Shown here: piece by piece, positions 16,806 through 24,565 of the stretch
How positions within the stretch are numbered: the stretch's first letter is position 1
Layout: each line of letters opens with the position of its first letter
Assembly (NCBI GenBank): GCA_004323695.1
Contig: SCRU01000059.1
Location: forward strand, 124,001 to 188,000
DNA from: Burkholderiaceae bacterium
GTDB lineage: Bacteria > Pseudomonadota > Gammaproteobacteria > Burkholderiales > Burkholderiaceae_C
Length of the DNA: 64,000 nt
Direction: 5' to 3'
Translations under genes and position numbers: made by a program
Notes under the pieces: generated by a model
Told to the model about the DNA's origin: nothing
Databases searched by the model: none
Seen by the model: only the letters and a program-made list of their open reading frames with translations

Positions 16806-16834
16806 TTCACAAAGTGTGTTCGCAAATCTAATTG
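16806..16834 (+). promoter_or_regulatory. Possible promoter before dotH
   Basis: TTCACA and TAATTG lie 17 bases apart in an AT-rich stretch 20 bases before the DotH start. The match to sigma-70 consensus is only partial; an internal promoter for the downstream Dot genes is plausible. Confidence 0.25.
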
Positions 16835-16853
16835 TTTGCAGCACAATACCGGT

Positions 16854-18047
16854 ATGAACGCAAAAAAGCCGTTTTCCATGCCCAAACCTCTTTGCCAGGA
16901 TCGACGCTGTGCCGGCCTCGGTCTGCTGATCCCCGGTGTTCTCGCCTTGGCGTTTGCGGCCCCGCCAGGAGCGTGGGCGCAAGGGGTGTCACGCGTCGTC
17001 AACCCGTCAGCCGCGCCAGCTGCCGCGACGGTGCCCCCAGCCGTACAGGGAGGTCCTTCGAGCGTGCCGGCATCCCTGCTGTCGTCGCAGGCGCTTCAGG
17101 CTCAACCGTCAGGGCAAGCGCCACAGGCGTCACAAGGGGCACTGCCTTCGCCGAACACGCAGCCGACAAACGTTGCCATGCCAACTCCTTACATGTCGAC
17201 GTCGCAGTCGGTACTGGATCGTGTGGCGCCTCTGACGCCGAAAGAGATCGTCAAGCTGCGTACCGAGATCGAGCAACGCCGGGATGCGTTCACCCAGAAC
17301 GTGACAGGACACGCGCCGGCCAAACCCACCAGCACGCAAACCACCATAGACCTCTCTCCGGGCGGCACGCCGCCGGTGGTGCGAATTGCGCCGCATCAAG
17401 GCGCCACGATCATGTTTGTCGATGTCGCTGGCCGGCCTTGGCCGGTGGAGGCAGCCGACAACTTCAACGACTCTGGCTATGACGTCAAACAAATGGCCAA
17501 GCACGTTTTCTCGGTGGGCATGAAGCAGCCCGAGATCGGTAACATCGCTTTCAAGCTCAAGGACATTGCGCGTCCGGTCATGGTGACCGTGATGCCGGCG
17601 CAGGGCTCGACCGACTACAACCTCGATCTCGTAGTGCCCAAGTTCCTGGGCGGTGTGCCTCCGGCCGCGCTGGCCAGTGCGGACCCTGCGCCGTCGCACA
17701 TGTCGGACGCCTTGATGCCGTATCTGTACCGTACGCCACCGCGCAGCGCGCTGCGCCTGAATGTGGGCGGCGCAGGTGATGTGATGGCGTGGCAGGTGAC
17801 GCCTACAAGCATGGTGGTACGCACCTCGGCCATGGTCCTGTCTCCGGCCTGGAGTCGCCGTCAGGGTTCCTCGGATGGCGTCTTTGTCTACGAACTGCCA
17901 CTGACGCCGGTGGTCGTGATCTCCAGGGACGGCACCATGCAAAACATCTCCCTCAGTGGGATCCGGGTGGACCCGACCAGCAACAACGCCACATCGGTGG
18001 CCGATGCGCAAATGAACAACGCCGGCATTGAAGGAGCGTCCAAGTGA
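16854..18047 (+). CDS. dotH: T4BSS core protein DotH/IcmK (TraN)
   Basis: The 397-residue product has a signal peptide (to about residue 43, AWAQG) followed by a Pro/Gln-rich linker. Its C-terminal half matches DotH/IcmK/TraN: LTPKEIVKLRTEIEQRR, then PHQGATIMFVDVAGRPWPV, RPVMVTVMPAQG, and PLTPVVVISRDG. DotH forms the outer-membrane ring of the type IVB core with DotC and DotD, which are not in this window. I prefer the ATG at 16854 over an upstream TTG because the signal peptide begins there. The gene overlaps the GTG start of DotG by 4 bases. Confidence 0.88.
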   Translation: MNAKKPFSMPKPLCQDRRCAGLGLLIPGVLALAFAAPPGAWAQGVSRVVNPSAAPAAATVPPAVQGGPSSVPASLLSSQALQAQPSGQAPQASQGALPSPNTQPTNVAMPTPYMSTSQSVLDRVAPLTPKEIVKLRTEIEQRRDAFTQNVTGHAPAKPTSTQTTIDLSPGGTPPVVRIAPHQGATIMFVDVAGRPWPVEAADNFNDSGYDVKQMAKHVFSVGMKQPEIGNIAFKLKDIARPVMVTVMPAQGSTDYNLDLVVPKFLGGVPPAALASADPAPSHMSDALMPYLYRTPPRSALRLNVGGAGDVMAWQVTPTSMVVRTSAMVLSPAWSRRQGSSDGVFVYELPLTPVVVISRDGTMQNISLSGIRVDPTSNNATSVADAQMNNAGIEGASK

Positions 18048-19423
18048 GTACAGAACAAGCCGTTGCCGAGCCCGGGCTGGTTGATTCCCAGCAAATTCCG
18101 CCCAATCCGGAGGCGGGCGCAGCTCGCCTTGATCCGGGCGCCAAGCGCGTCATCAAGATGGTGGGGTTGGCCTTTGCCGTTGCGTTGGTCCTTGTGGTCA
18201 TTCTGGTGCTGGTCGCATCCGGCAAGAAGAGCGCCGCCACGAAGGTCTCATTGGTTACACCGCCGACTGGAAATCAAACAGAAGTGACCCAGACCCCTTA
18301 TGAAAAGGGGCGTCTGGCCGAGTTTGAACGCCAGAAAGCCGAGGCCAGCAATGCTGTTGGCGGCGTCTACGTGCCGCCGCCAAGTGGCGGTCCGCTGTCC
18401 GGTGACAAGAACCGGGTAAACACAGGCGCCGCAACCGGCAACTATGGCAACTACGCGAGCGCCCAGGCCCCCGTGAGGCAGCCAACAGCAGACGAGACGG
18501 CAAGGCAACAGGCGATTCAGGAGGGATTGAATCGGCAGTTGCAGCAACTCGTCACTGGTGAGACTCTGGGTGCGCCCATCGTGAAGGTCGCGGTTCAAGA
18601 CCTGAGCGTGAAGGCGCCGCCGGTTCAAAGTGTCGCGCAGGCGCAAAGCCGCAGTGGTAACGCTGGAACGCAGGAGGACCCTGACCTGCCGGCGCCACTG
18701 ACGATCGAGGTCGCACGCCTGACGTCCCCGATCGATACTTCCAAGTCGTCTTACGTGAGCGCCACCTTGGTGGGTGGGCGCTTTGCCGGGGCTTTCCTCA
18801 AAGGCACCGCGGTGCTTAACCACGGTGAAGGGCTTCAAGTCACCTTCACCGATATGCGGTTTCACAACAAGACGGCCAAGATCAACGCTGTTGCGCTGGA
18901 TGAGAAAACCTCGGCCGACGCTCTGGCCGGAAACATCGACCGTCATATTCTGACGCGCTATGTCCTTCCTATCGCCTTTGCGACCGTCTCGGGTGCCGCT
19001 AATGCGATTGCCCAGCGCAGCGCCCAGATTGTCTCCTCTGGGCTGAGCACAGAAGTTGCCGTTCCCACTGCGACCGACCAGCAGGCGGCGGCCGCTGGTC
19101 TTGCTTCGGCGACGCAGGTGGGCCAACAGGTGGTGCAGGGTCTGCAGCAGCAACCCAACACGGCCGAACTACCGGCTGACACCGTCATTGGGGTCCTGTT
19201 CAACACCGTTCAACCGGAAACGACTGGCACTGCGCCGCAAGCCCTGACGGCGACCGAGCAGGCCCGCCGGATCAGCGCCGAGGTTCCGCAGCAGGCGCCG
19301 ATGCTGGCTCAGCAGCAACCTGTCATGCAGACGACGTCACTGAACACGATGCCAATGGGTATCCCGAACTACGGGAGCTTTGCCCCTGCGCCTTCGACCA
19401 TCTCTCAAGTGCAGGTGCGCTAA
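18044..19423 (+). CDS. dotG: T4BSS core protein DotG/IcmE (TraO, VirB10-like)
   Basis: The 459-residue product starts with GTG and overlaps DotH. It has one membrane helix (about 42-66), a variable Pro/Gln-rich region, and a C-terminal VirB10-like barrel (LTSPIDTSKSSYVSATLVGG..., LKGTAVLNHGEGLQVTFTDMRF, ILTRYVLPIAFATVSG, LPADTVIGVLF). DotG spans inner and outer membranes and forms the channel core. It lacks the long pentapeptide-like repeat region of Legionella DotG and so is nearer in size to IncI TraO. The ending overlaps the next start by one base. Confidence 0.9.
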   Translation: MSTEQAVAEPGLVDSQQIPPNPEAGAARLDPGAKRVIKMVGLAFAVALVLVVILVLVASGKKSAATKVSLVTPPTGNQTEVTQTPYEKGRLAEFERQKAEASNAVGGVYVPPPSGGPLSGDKNRVNTGAATGNYGNYASAQAPVRQPTADETARQQAIQEGLNRQLQQLVTGETLGAPIVKVAVQDLSVKAPPVQSVAQAQSRSGNAGTQEDPDLPAPLTIEVARLTSPIDTSKSSYVSATLVGGRFAGAFLKGTAVLNHGEGLQVTFTDMRFHNKTAKINAVALDEKTSADALAGNIDRHILTRYVLPIAFATVSGAANAIAQRSAQIVSSGLSTEVAVPTATDQQAAAAGLASATQVGQQVVQGLQQQPNTAELPADTVIGVLFNTVQPETTGTAPQALTATEQARRISAEVPQQAPMLAQQQPVMQTTSLNTMPMGIPNYGSFAPAPSTISQVQVR

Positions 19424-20646
19424 TGGATGCATACGACAAAGACAATTCACCATCGTCTGGAGGCGATGGGATCTGGGATGACGAAGCCGCGAAGGAACGC
19501 GTGCCACACTCTGAGCATGAAATTTTCGAGGGTGCGCGGGAGCCTGGCTTTGACAACTCGGAAGCTGGCGCACTGGTGAACGAGGCGACCGACGCCTATG
19601 TCCACGAAGAACCCGCCGCTGCCGAATTCTCCGTCAGCAAGAAGAAATCGAATTTGCCTTTCAATCTGGCTATTGGTCTTCTGGCGGTTGTGGGTGTTGG
19701 CGCTGTCGCCGTGCAGGCTGGCCTCTTCAAGCGCCACCAAGTCAAACCTCTGGCCCCTGGACCGTCAATGGCGTTCTCATCGCCGCATCAAATTCATCCG
19801 GCCCACCCGGTTGTTGCGGGCGCTGGGATGCTGGCTTCAGCGGACAGCCCAAGCAAGATCCAGGAGGGGGGTGTTCTTGGATCGCACCCGTCGGTGAGTC
19901 ATTTGGCTCAACCATCGCAGTCTGCTGGTGCTGGGCCGCTGGATTCCGATCCCAGTCTTTTGCTGGAGAAGGCTGACGTAGGTGCTGGGCCAATCGGCCA
20001 AGCCAGGCCGGGCGCTGCCGTGGCCACGACCACGCCGCATGCGGTTGGATTGGAGTCGGCTGCGCCCGCGGTGCCCCCGGGGTCGCATGACGAGAAGAGC
20101 GCAACTGCGCCCATTGCATCCGATCCGGTGAAAGGTTTGGCGCTTGCCGCTGCGGCCCAGCCCGGCTTGGCCGGGCCGGGAGCTGAGCATTCCCAAGGAG
20201 GCATGGTGAATGTTGCGCCGGCGGGGGAGGGGGCGTTGATGCCTGCTCATCAAACTCTGGCCAGCAGTGCGCTTCACGACGTCGCACAGCACAAGCGCGA
20301 ACATGTTGCGCATGCCGAGCACCGGCCCCACGCAGCTGAGGTGCGTGTTGCGGCACGCAAAAGGATGATGAGCAGAATGAGGCGCGAAGACACCTTGGCC
20401 GTGAAATCGACGAAAGCCAAGGCTGATGTCAAGGGTTCAGGTGGCAAGGAAGTCCTGGTGGGCTGGACACTCAAGGCCACCTGGCCCACGCATGGGCCTG
20501 ACCAGCGCGCCTGGATCGTAGACAAGGAAGGCCGGGTCATGACGGTGGCCGTTGGCAGCCAGGTGTCGGGCGCCAAGGTGCTTGCGATCGGCCAAGGCGG
20601 CGAGAAGGTGGTCACGACCGCCGGCGTCATTCTGCCCCCGAACTGA
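19423..20646 (+). CDS. dotF: T4BSS protein DotF/IcmG-like (TraP)
   Basis: The 407-residue product has an acidic cytoplasmic N-terminus, one membrane helix (about 80-101), a long Ala/Pro/His-rich periplasmic linker, and a small C-terminal beta domain (about 345-407) containing VGWTLKATW, RAWIVDKEGRVMTVAVG and KVVTTAGVILPP. The position between DotG and DotE, the topology and the small PilP-like end domain all fit DotF/IcmG or IncI TraP. Sequence conservation in the linker is poor, so the assignment rests mainly on order and layout. Confidence 0.75.
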   Translation: MDAYDKDNSPSSGGDGIWDDEAAKERVPHSEHEIFEGAREPGFDNSEAGALVNEATDAYVHEEPAAAEFSVSKKKSNLPFNLAIGLLAVVGVGAVAVQAGLFKRHQVKPLAPGPSMAFSSPHQIHPAHPVVAGAGMLASADSPSKIQEGGVLGSHPSVSHLAQPSQSAGAGPLDSDPSLLLEKADVGAGPIGQARPGAAVATTTPHAVGLESAAPAVPPGSHDEKSATAPIASDPVKGLALAAAAQPGLAGPGAEHSQGGMVNVAPAGEGALMPAHQTLASSALHDVAQHKREHVAHAEHRPHAAEVRVAARKRMMSRMRREDTLAVKSTKAKADVKGSGGKEVLVGWTLKATWPTHGPDQRAWIVDKEGRVMTVAVGSQVSGAKVLAIGQGGEKVVTTAGVILPPN

Positions 20647-20660
20647 ACCGGTAGAGCCAC

Positions 20661-21155
20661 ATGCCCGATTTTGCCGCCTTCCTGACGTCGTTCGCCGAAC
20701 TGGCCAAGCTGCTCACGCCGCTGGTGTATTGGGGAGCGCTGCTGGTCGGGTTCTACTTCGCTGGCTCGGCGTTGCACAAGATCGTCAAGATGGGCAATGA
20801 CGGTCACAGCGGACAGGCTCCTACTTGGGGTGGGGTCGCTGGCAATCTTCTGGTGACGCTGGGTACCGTTGCGCTTTCTTCCTGGGTCACTTCGTTGAGC
20901 AACAACTTCGGCGGATTGGGCTCAGGCATTTCTTCGCAACTGGCCTACATGCGGGACAACAGCACTTCTTCGCTGGCTCCGTTGTGGACAGCCATCTATG
21001 CGTGGCTTTTCCTGTTGGGTGTGTGTGCCATCTTCCGGGCGTTTCTCTTGTTCAATCGCGCCGCCCAAGGGCATGCACAGGAAGGGGATGGCTTCTGGCG
21101 TGGGTTCTGGCACATCCTCGGCGGCGCGATCCTGGTGAATATCTCGACCCACTGA
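20661..21155 (+). CDS. dotE: T4BSS membrane protein DotE/IcmC (TraQ)
   Basis: The 164-residue product has about four hydrophobic segments and the C-terminal motif GFWRGFWHILGGAILVNI characteristic of IcmC/DotE and TraQ. It is an inner-membrane component of the type IVB complex. Close spacing to the DotF-like gene (14 bases) and to DotP supports one operon. Confidence 0.88.
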   Translation: MPDFAAFLTSFAELAKLLTPLVYWGALLVGFYFAGSALHKIVKMGNDGHSGQAPTWGGVAGNLLVTLGTVALSSWVTSLSNNFGGLGSGISSQLAYMRDNSTSSLAPLWTAIYAWLFLLGVCAIFRAFLLFNRAAQGHAQEGDGFWRGFWHILGGAILVNISTH

Positions 21156-21195
21156 ATTCATTTCCATTTCAACCTTGTCAACCTGAGGAGCTATC

Positions 21196-21660
21196 TTGAA
21201 AAATCTGATGAACTTCCCAATCGTGCGCCTGCTGAGCAGGCTGCAGGTCGTCGTGGCCATGACCGCCACTTTTTTCACTGGGCTGGCCGCTGCCAGTAGA
21301 GTGCGCTTTCTGAGCATGCTGCAGATTGTTGTGGCCGTCATCGCCACATCTTTTTGCGGGCTGGCCTCGGCCAGCATTGATGCGACTACGGCCGTGACCA
21401 GCCTCACGACCCTGATCAAGTCCGGGGTCACGCTGATCCAGTATGGACTGATCATCATGGGCATGATCTCCATTGGCTACGGCTTGATGAAGTGGAAGAA
21501 AAAGGGCCAGGACAATGGCGGCGATCAGGTCGAGGCTCGCCAGATCTGGATGCCGATCGCCGCTGGCGCGGCCATGATTTGCCTCTGGGCGGTAGTGCAG
21601 TTCGTGGTCACCTCGGCCGGCGGCAGCACCGGCGACATCGGTGCAGTCCAGTCTTTCTAA
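21196..21660 (+). CDS. dotP: T4BSS membrane protein DotP/IcmD (TraR), with duplicated leader
   Basis: The 154-residue product ends in the DotP/IcmD pattern, TLIKSGVTLIQYGLIIMGMISIGYGLMKW followed by ARQIWMPIAAGAAMICLWAVVQF. The start appears to be a TTG at 21196, because GAGGAG at 21185-21190 lies 5 bases upstream; an ATG at 21208 is the alternative. The N-terminus holds two tandem copies of a 26-residue signal-peptide-like unit (VRLLSRLQVVVAM... and VRFLSMLQIVVAV...), which is unusual. The mature part would begin after the second LASAS. Confidence 0.85.
   Translation: MKNLMNFPIVRLLSRLQVVVAMTATFFTGLAAASRVRFLSMLQIVVAVIATSFCGLASASIDATTAVTSLTTLIKSGVTLIQYGLIIMGMISIGYGLMKWKKKGQDNGGDQVEARQIWMPIAAGAAMICLWAVVQFVVTSAGGSTGDIGAVQSF
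21223..21375 (+). repeat. Tandem duplication of the dotP leader-coding segment
   Basis: A unit beginning at 21223 is repeated from 21301, a period of 78 bases. The two translated copies share most positions, with many synonymous differences at the DNA level, so the duplication is not recent. Confidence 0.8.
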
Positions 21661-21775
21661 GCTGGTGATTTGAAGCGGCTGGATGGCTCAATGGGTACGG
21701 TGCTGATCGCGCCCATTGAGCGTCTGATTCGTAGGCGCCGAAAGGCCAAGGCAATTTGTTTGCACAGAACGAAAA

Positions 21776-22474
21776 ATGTTCAACCTGATCCCCGGCATCA
21801 AACGAGGCGTCTTCCGAGACAACGATCCTCGGTCTACTCAGGCCGATGCGGTCTTTGTGATACGCCGGCCACAGGCGCTGGAGAGGGCGCGCTTCGTCTG
21901 CCAGGGTTGTCAGTACCGCTCGCCTCAAACTCCCAGGAAGCCTACCCATCTGCAAGTGCATCACGTCGATGATGATCATCATCACAACGACGAAGAGAAT
22001 CTTGCGCCCGCGTGCAGCTTGTGCCACGGCTATCCGCACCTGGGTTGCCGCACGACATCCACGGGCGGTGGCGGTGGACTGTCTTCCAAAGCCCAGCTGG
22101 CCGCCATCCCCGAGCTCACGGCCGCAGACCTGAACAACCTTCAGCGCGCCATTGGCGCTGCCATGAACGATCCTCTGGAGTCGGAGGTCGCCTCGACGAT
22201 CTTCGAGCTTCTATGCGAGCGGGTGCGGCCCGTTCGGGAAAGCTTCGGCTCATCCAAGGCCCTGGATTTCGCTGCTGCTCTGGCCCAGCTCAGTCCCGTT
22301 GAGTACGAACAGCGTGACGAAGCAATGCAGGATCTGCGGGTGGTATTCCATCCTGATGTGCTCAAAGTTAGTGGTGCGGAAATGGTGGAAGACCACCCGT
22401 CGCTCAAGCCGCAAAACTGGACCAGCCTGTATAGCCCGCTCGTAGACGAGGCGCTTGCCGCCGCGCGCGGTTGA
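21776..22474 (+). CDS. dotN: T4BSS protein DotN/IcmJ (HNH-like zinc protein)
   Basis: The 232-residue product has a zinc-knuckle HNH-like core: Cys42-x2-Cys45, LQVHHVDDDHHHN (about 59-71), then Cys80-x2-Cys83. This is the arrangement of DotN/IcmJ, which binds the DotL coupling protein in Legionella. IncI plasmids lack DotN. The position after DotP and before DotO agrees with the Legionella order. The C-terminal helical region (about 105-232) is longer than the core and could contact DotL. A free HNH nuclease is the alternative reading, but position argues against it. Confidence 0.75.
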   Translation: MFNLIPGIKRGVFRDNDPRSTQADAVFVIRRPQALERARFVCQGCQYRSPQTPRKPTHLQVHHVDDDHHHNDEENLAPACSLCHGYPHLGCRTTSTGGGGGLSSKAQLAAIPELTAADLNNLQRAIGAAMNDPLESEVASTIFELLCERVRPVRESFGSSKALDFAAALAQLSPVEYEQRDEAMQDLRVVFHPDVLKVSGAEMVEDHPSLKPQNWTSLYSPLVDEALAAARG

Positions 22475-22490
22475 TCGGGGAGCCAGGCAG

Positions 22491-23756
22491 ATGGCGATCT
22501 CCAAACATGATTACGGCGCGCACAGGTCGGTAGAGCCTGACAGCGCGTTGCCGATGGCGGTCGAACGAGCGCCCGACTTCGGGGTCGCGCACTTCGATTT
22601 GAATGAGGTCACCTCTGGGGGGGTTTGTTACTCGACCAAAGATGGGTTTCGTCGTTTCCAGTCCGGTGGGGATTTGCTCAATGACATCTGGTTGACCAAT
22701 CTGGATCAGGTTCCCAAGGAGATGCCGAGCCTGAAGTCCAACAAGTTCCTGCAGACCAAGATCACGACATTGGCTGAGGACCTTGGCGTTGAGCTCACCG
22801 GTTTCAAGCAGGTGGGCGGTGTAGACAAAGGAGGCATGGTTGATGTCGCGCGAGTTCTCACGCACACGCGCGACATTGCAGTAGCAGCCTATGCCTGGAA
22901 GTCCCTGGATCGGGACTGGAGCCGTCCGCGGCTGAGCGACTGCATCGCGGAGATCCTGCCGGCGTACGAGCGGACAGTGCCCCAGGTGGAGGTCGCCTTG
23001 AGAGGCGCCCATCAGTCCTGGAGCAGCCCGCAGATGCAGCCCAAGGTGGCTTATGACCGCGGCTCGCGGATGATCTACTTTCGCCGCAACCGGATACAGC
23101 ACGCGCTGGATGTCATGCGCGTGCCCCTGCCGGCCAACGGCTGGTCCGCCTACGACCCCGTCAATGGCCTGGATGGCTTGGTCGATCCGTGGCTGCCGTC
23201 CCTCGTGGAGGTGGCTATCGAATGGCGTGGTGCTACCCCCGAGCTGGTGTCGCTGATCGCCTTTGGCTCGGACGCATCGCGCTCAACGATTCGCCGGTGG
23301 GTTTGCCAGATCGAGCTGATCTGGCTGCTGAAATATGCACGCATCACGGTGCTGTCAGCCTATGTTGCGAACTCTGCCTCGCAATTGCCATCACAGTTGC
23401 AGGCGCCACCCTTGGTGGTGGGGGATCCGGTCTACCAGTTGTCGATCCCGCACGGGCTCGTTGCTGAGGCGCATTGGGTCGGCCTGGCGCGCCCGCGCTA
23501 CGACTGGAAAACACGACAGACCGAAGTAACTACCACCTCGGTGTGGTTTCGGGCAATGGATCGGGCCATCTCGTTTCAAATGGCCCTGGTGGCCCACCAG
23601 ATGGGCGGTAACGTCTCGGGTTATGGCGCGGGAGGAGTGCAGGTCCGCTTCGATAACCCGGGCATAGAGCAGTTGCTGGAAATCAACGATGCATTGGGGG
23701 CTTGCCACCCGTGTCTGGCCTCTGAGATCGTTGGCAGGGAAAGGGGAGATTTGTGA
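22491..23756 (+). CDS. Unknown protein of the T4BSS operon
   Basis: The 421-residue product is not recognised. It begins at the ATG at 22491, preceded by GGGGAG, although the frame opens earlier. No membrane helices or nucleotide motif are seen. It contains a Trp-rich region and, near residues 265-290, DASRSTIRRWVCQIELIWLLKYARI, which might form a helix-turn-helix-like element. It lies between DotN and DotO and overlaps the following gene by 4 bases, so it is probably part of the transfer apparatus or its substrate selection. Confidence 0.65.
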   Translation: MAISKHDYGAHRSVEPDSALPMAVERAPDFGVAHFDLNEVTSGGVCYSTKDGFRRFQSGGDLLNDIWLTNLDQVPKEMPSLKSNKFLQTKITTLAEDLGVELTGFKQVGGVDKGGMVDVARVLTHTRDIAVAAYAWKSLDRDWSRPRLSDCIAEILPAYERTVPQVEVALRGAHQSWSSPQMQPKVAYDRGSRMIYFRRNRIQHALDVMRVPLPANGWSAYDPVNGLDGLVDPWLPSLVEVAIEWRGATPELVSLIAFGSDASRSTIRRWVCQIELIWLLKYARITVLSAYVANSASQLPSQLQAPPLVVGDPVYQLSIPHGLVAEAHWVGLARPRYDWKTRQTEVTTTSVWFRAMDRAISFQMALVAHQMGGNVSGYGAGGVQVRFDNPGIEQLLEINDALGACHPCLASEIVGRERGDL

Positions 23757-24550
23757 ACACTGAAGCGGTCGTGAACAAGGGCGGCAACACACGCCTGGCG
23801 GCCATGCTCGGGGAGATGCCGCTGGAGGCTGGCCCCGAGTTTTCCCGCTGGCTCGTCGAACGGTGCCAAAGCGGGGTTCGCCAGCATGGCCCGGGGGGCG
23901 AGCCGGCTTACAAGCCACTCAAGGATCGCCCAGCCAGCGACATCTTGAGCGACGACAACATGCAAGAGATGTGCAGGATGCTATCGCGCCACCCGGGGGC
24001 GCCCATGGCTTTCGCCGGTTTGTGCATGGAGCCATCGCTGTTTCACCGTCTGCGCGACATTGTGGCGTACGTCAACAATCAGTCAATGCACCCCGACGTC
24101 TCCAATGCAAGCGATCAGGGCTCGTGCACGGCGTATGTCAGCCCCATGCACATCAACGAGGTAATGCGCTCGTACGAAGTCGACGACGAAGATCAGGCCG
24201 AGCTGGAGATCACCCGTATCAGAGCTGCCGCACGCGAGCAGGTCATGCAAGGCCTGCTGCGAATTGCGCAAAGCAGTGCTGTCGATGCTCTGGCGTCGTT
24301 CAAGAACGTGTGGGGGCGAAAGGAATACCTGCGCCGGCAGGCGGCGGCACAAGAGAAGACGGCCATTGCCGCCGGCGGGGCGGCTGCCGGTACCGGACAA
24401 CCGGTGTCAGCACCAGCCATTGCTGCACAGGGGGTGTCGGGTGGGGGTGCCACTGCCGCCCCCAAGTCAAACGCAAGCGCCCCCACGCGGGCCGAGCCGG
24501 CATTTGGCCTTGGCTTTGGCTTTGCCAAGCCCAGCTCGGCGCAGACATAA
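23753..24550 (+). CDS. Unknown protein of the T4BSS operon
   Basis: The 265-residue product starts at a GTG overlapping the previous stop (GTGA). The first 190 residues are predicted helical and soluble. The last 70 are Ala/Gly/Pro-rich and end in a Gly/Phe-rich FGLGFGFAKP stretch, similar in style to the ends of several proteins in this element. No family is recognised. It lies 15 bases before DotO and may be a cytoplasmic adaptor to that ATPase, which is inference from position alone. Confidence 0.6.
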   Translation: MNTEAVVNKGGNTRLAAMLGEMPLEAGPEFSRWLVERCQSGVRQHGPGGEPAYKPLKDRPASDILSDDNMQEMCRMLSRHPGAPMAFAGLCMEPSLFHRLRDIVAYVNNQSMHPDVSNASDQGSCTAYVSPMHINEVMRSYEVDDEDQAELEITRIRAAAREQVMQGLLRIAQSSAVDALASFKNVWGRKEYLRRQAAAQEKTAIAAGGAAAGTGQPVSAPAIAAQGVSGGGATAAPKSNASAPTRAEPAFGLGFGFAKPSSAQT

Positions 24551-24565
24551 AAAGGAATCCTGAAT

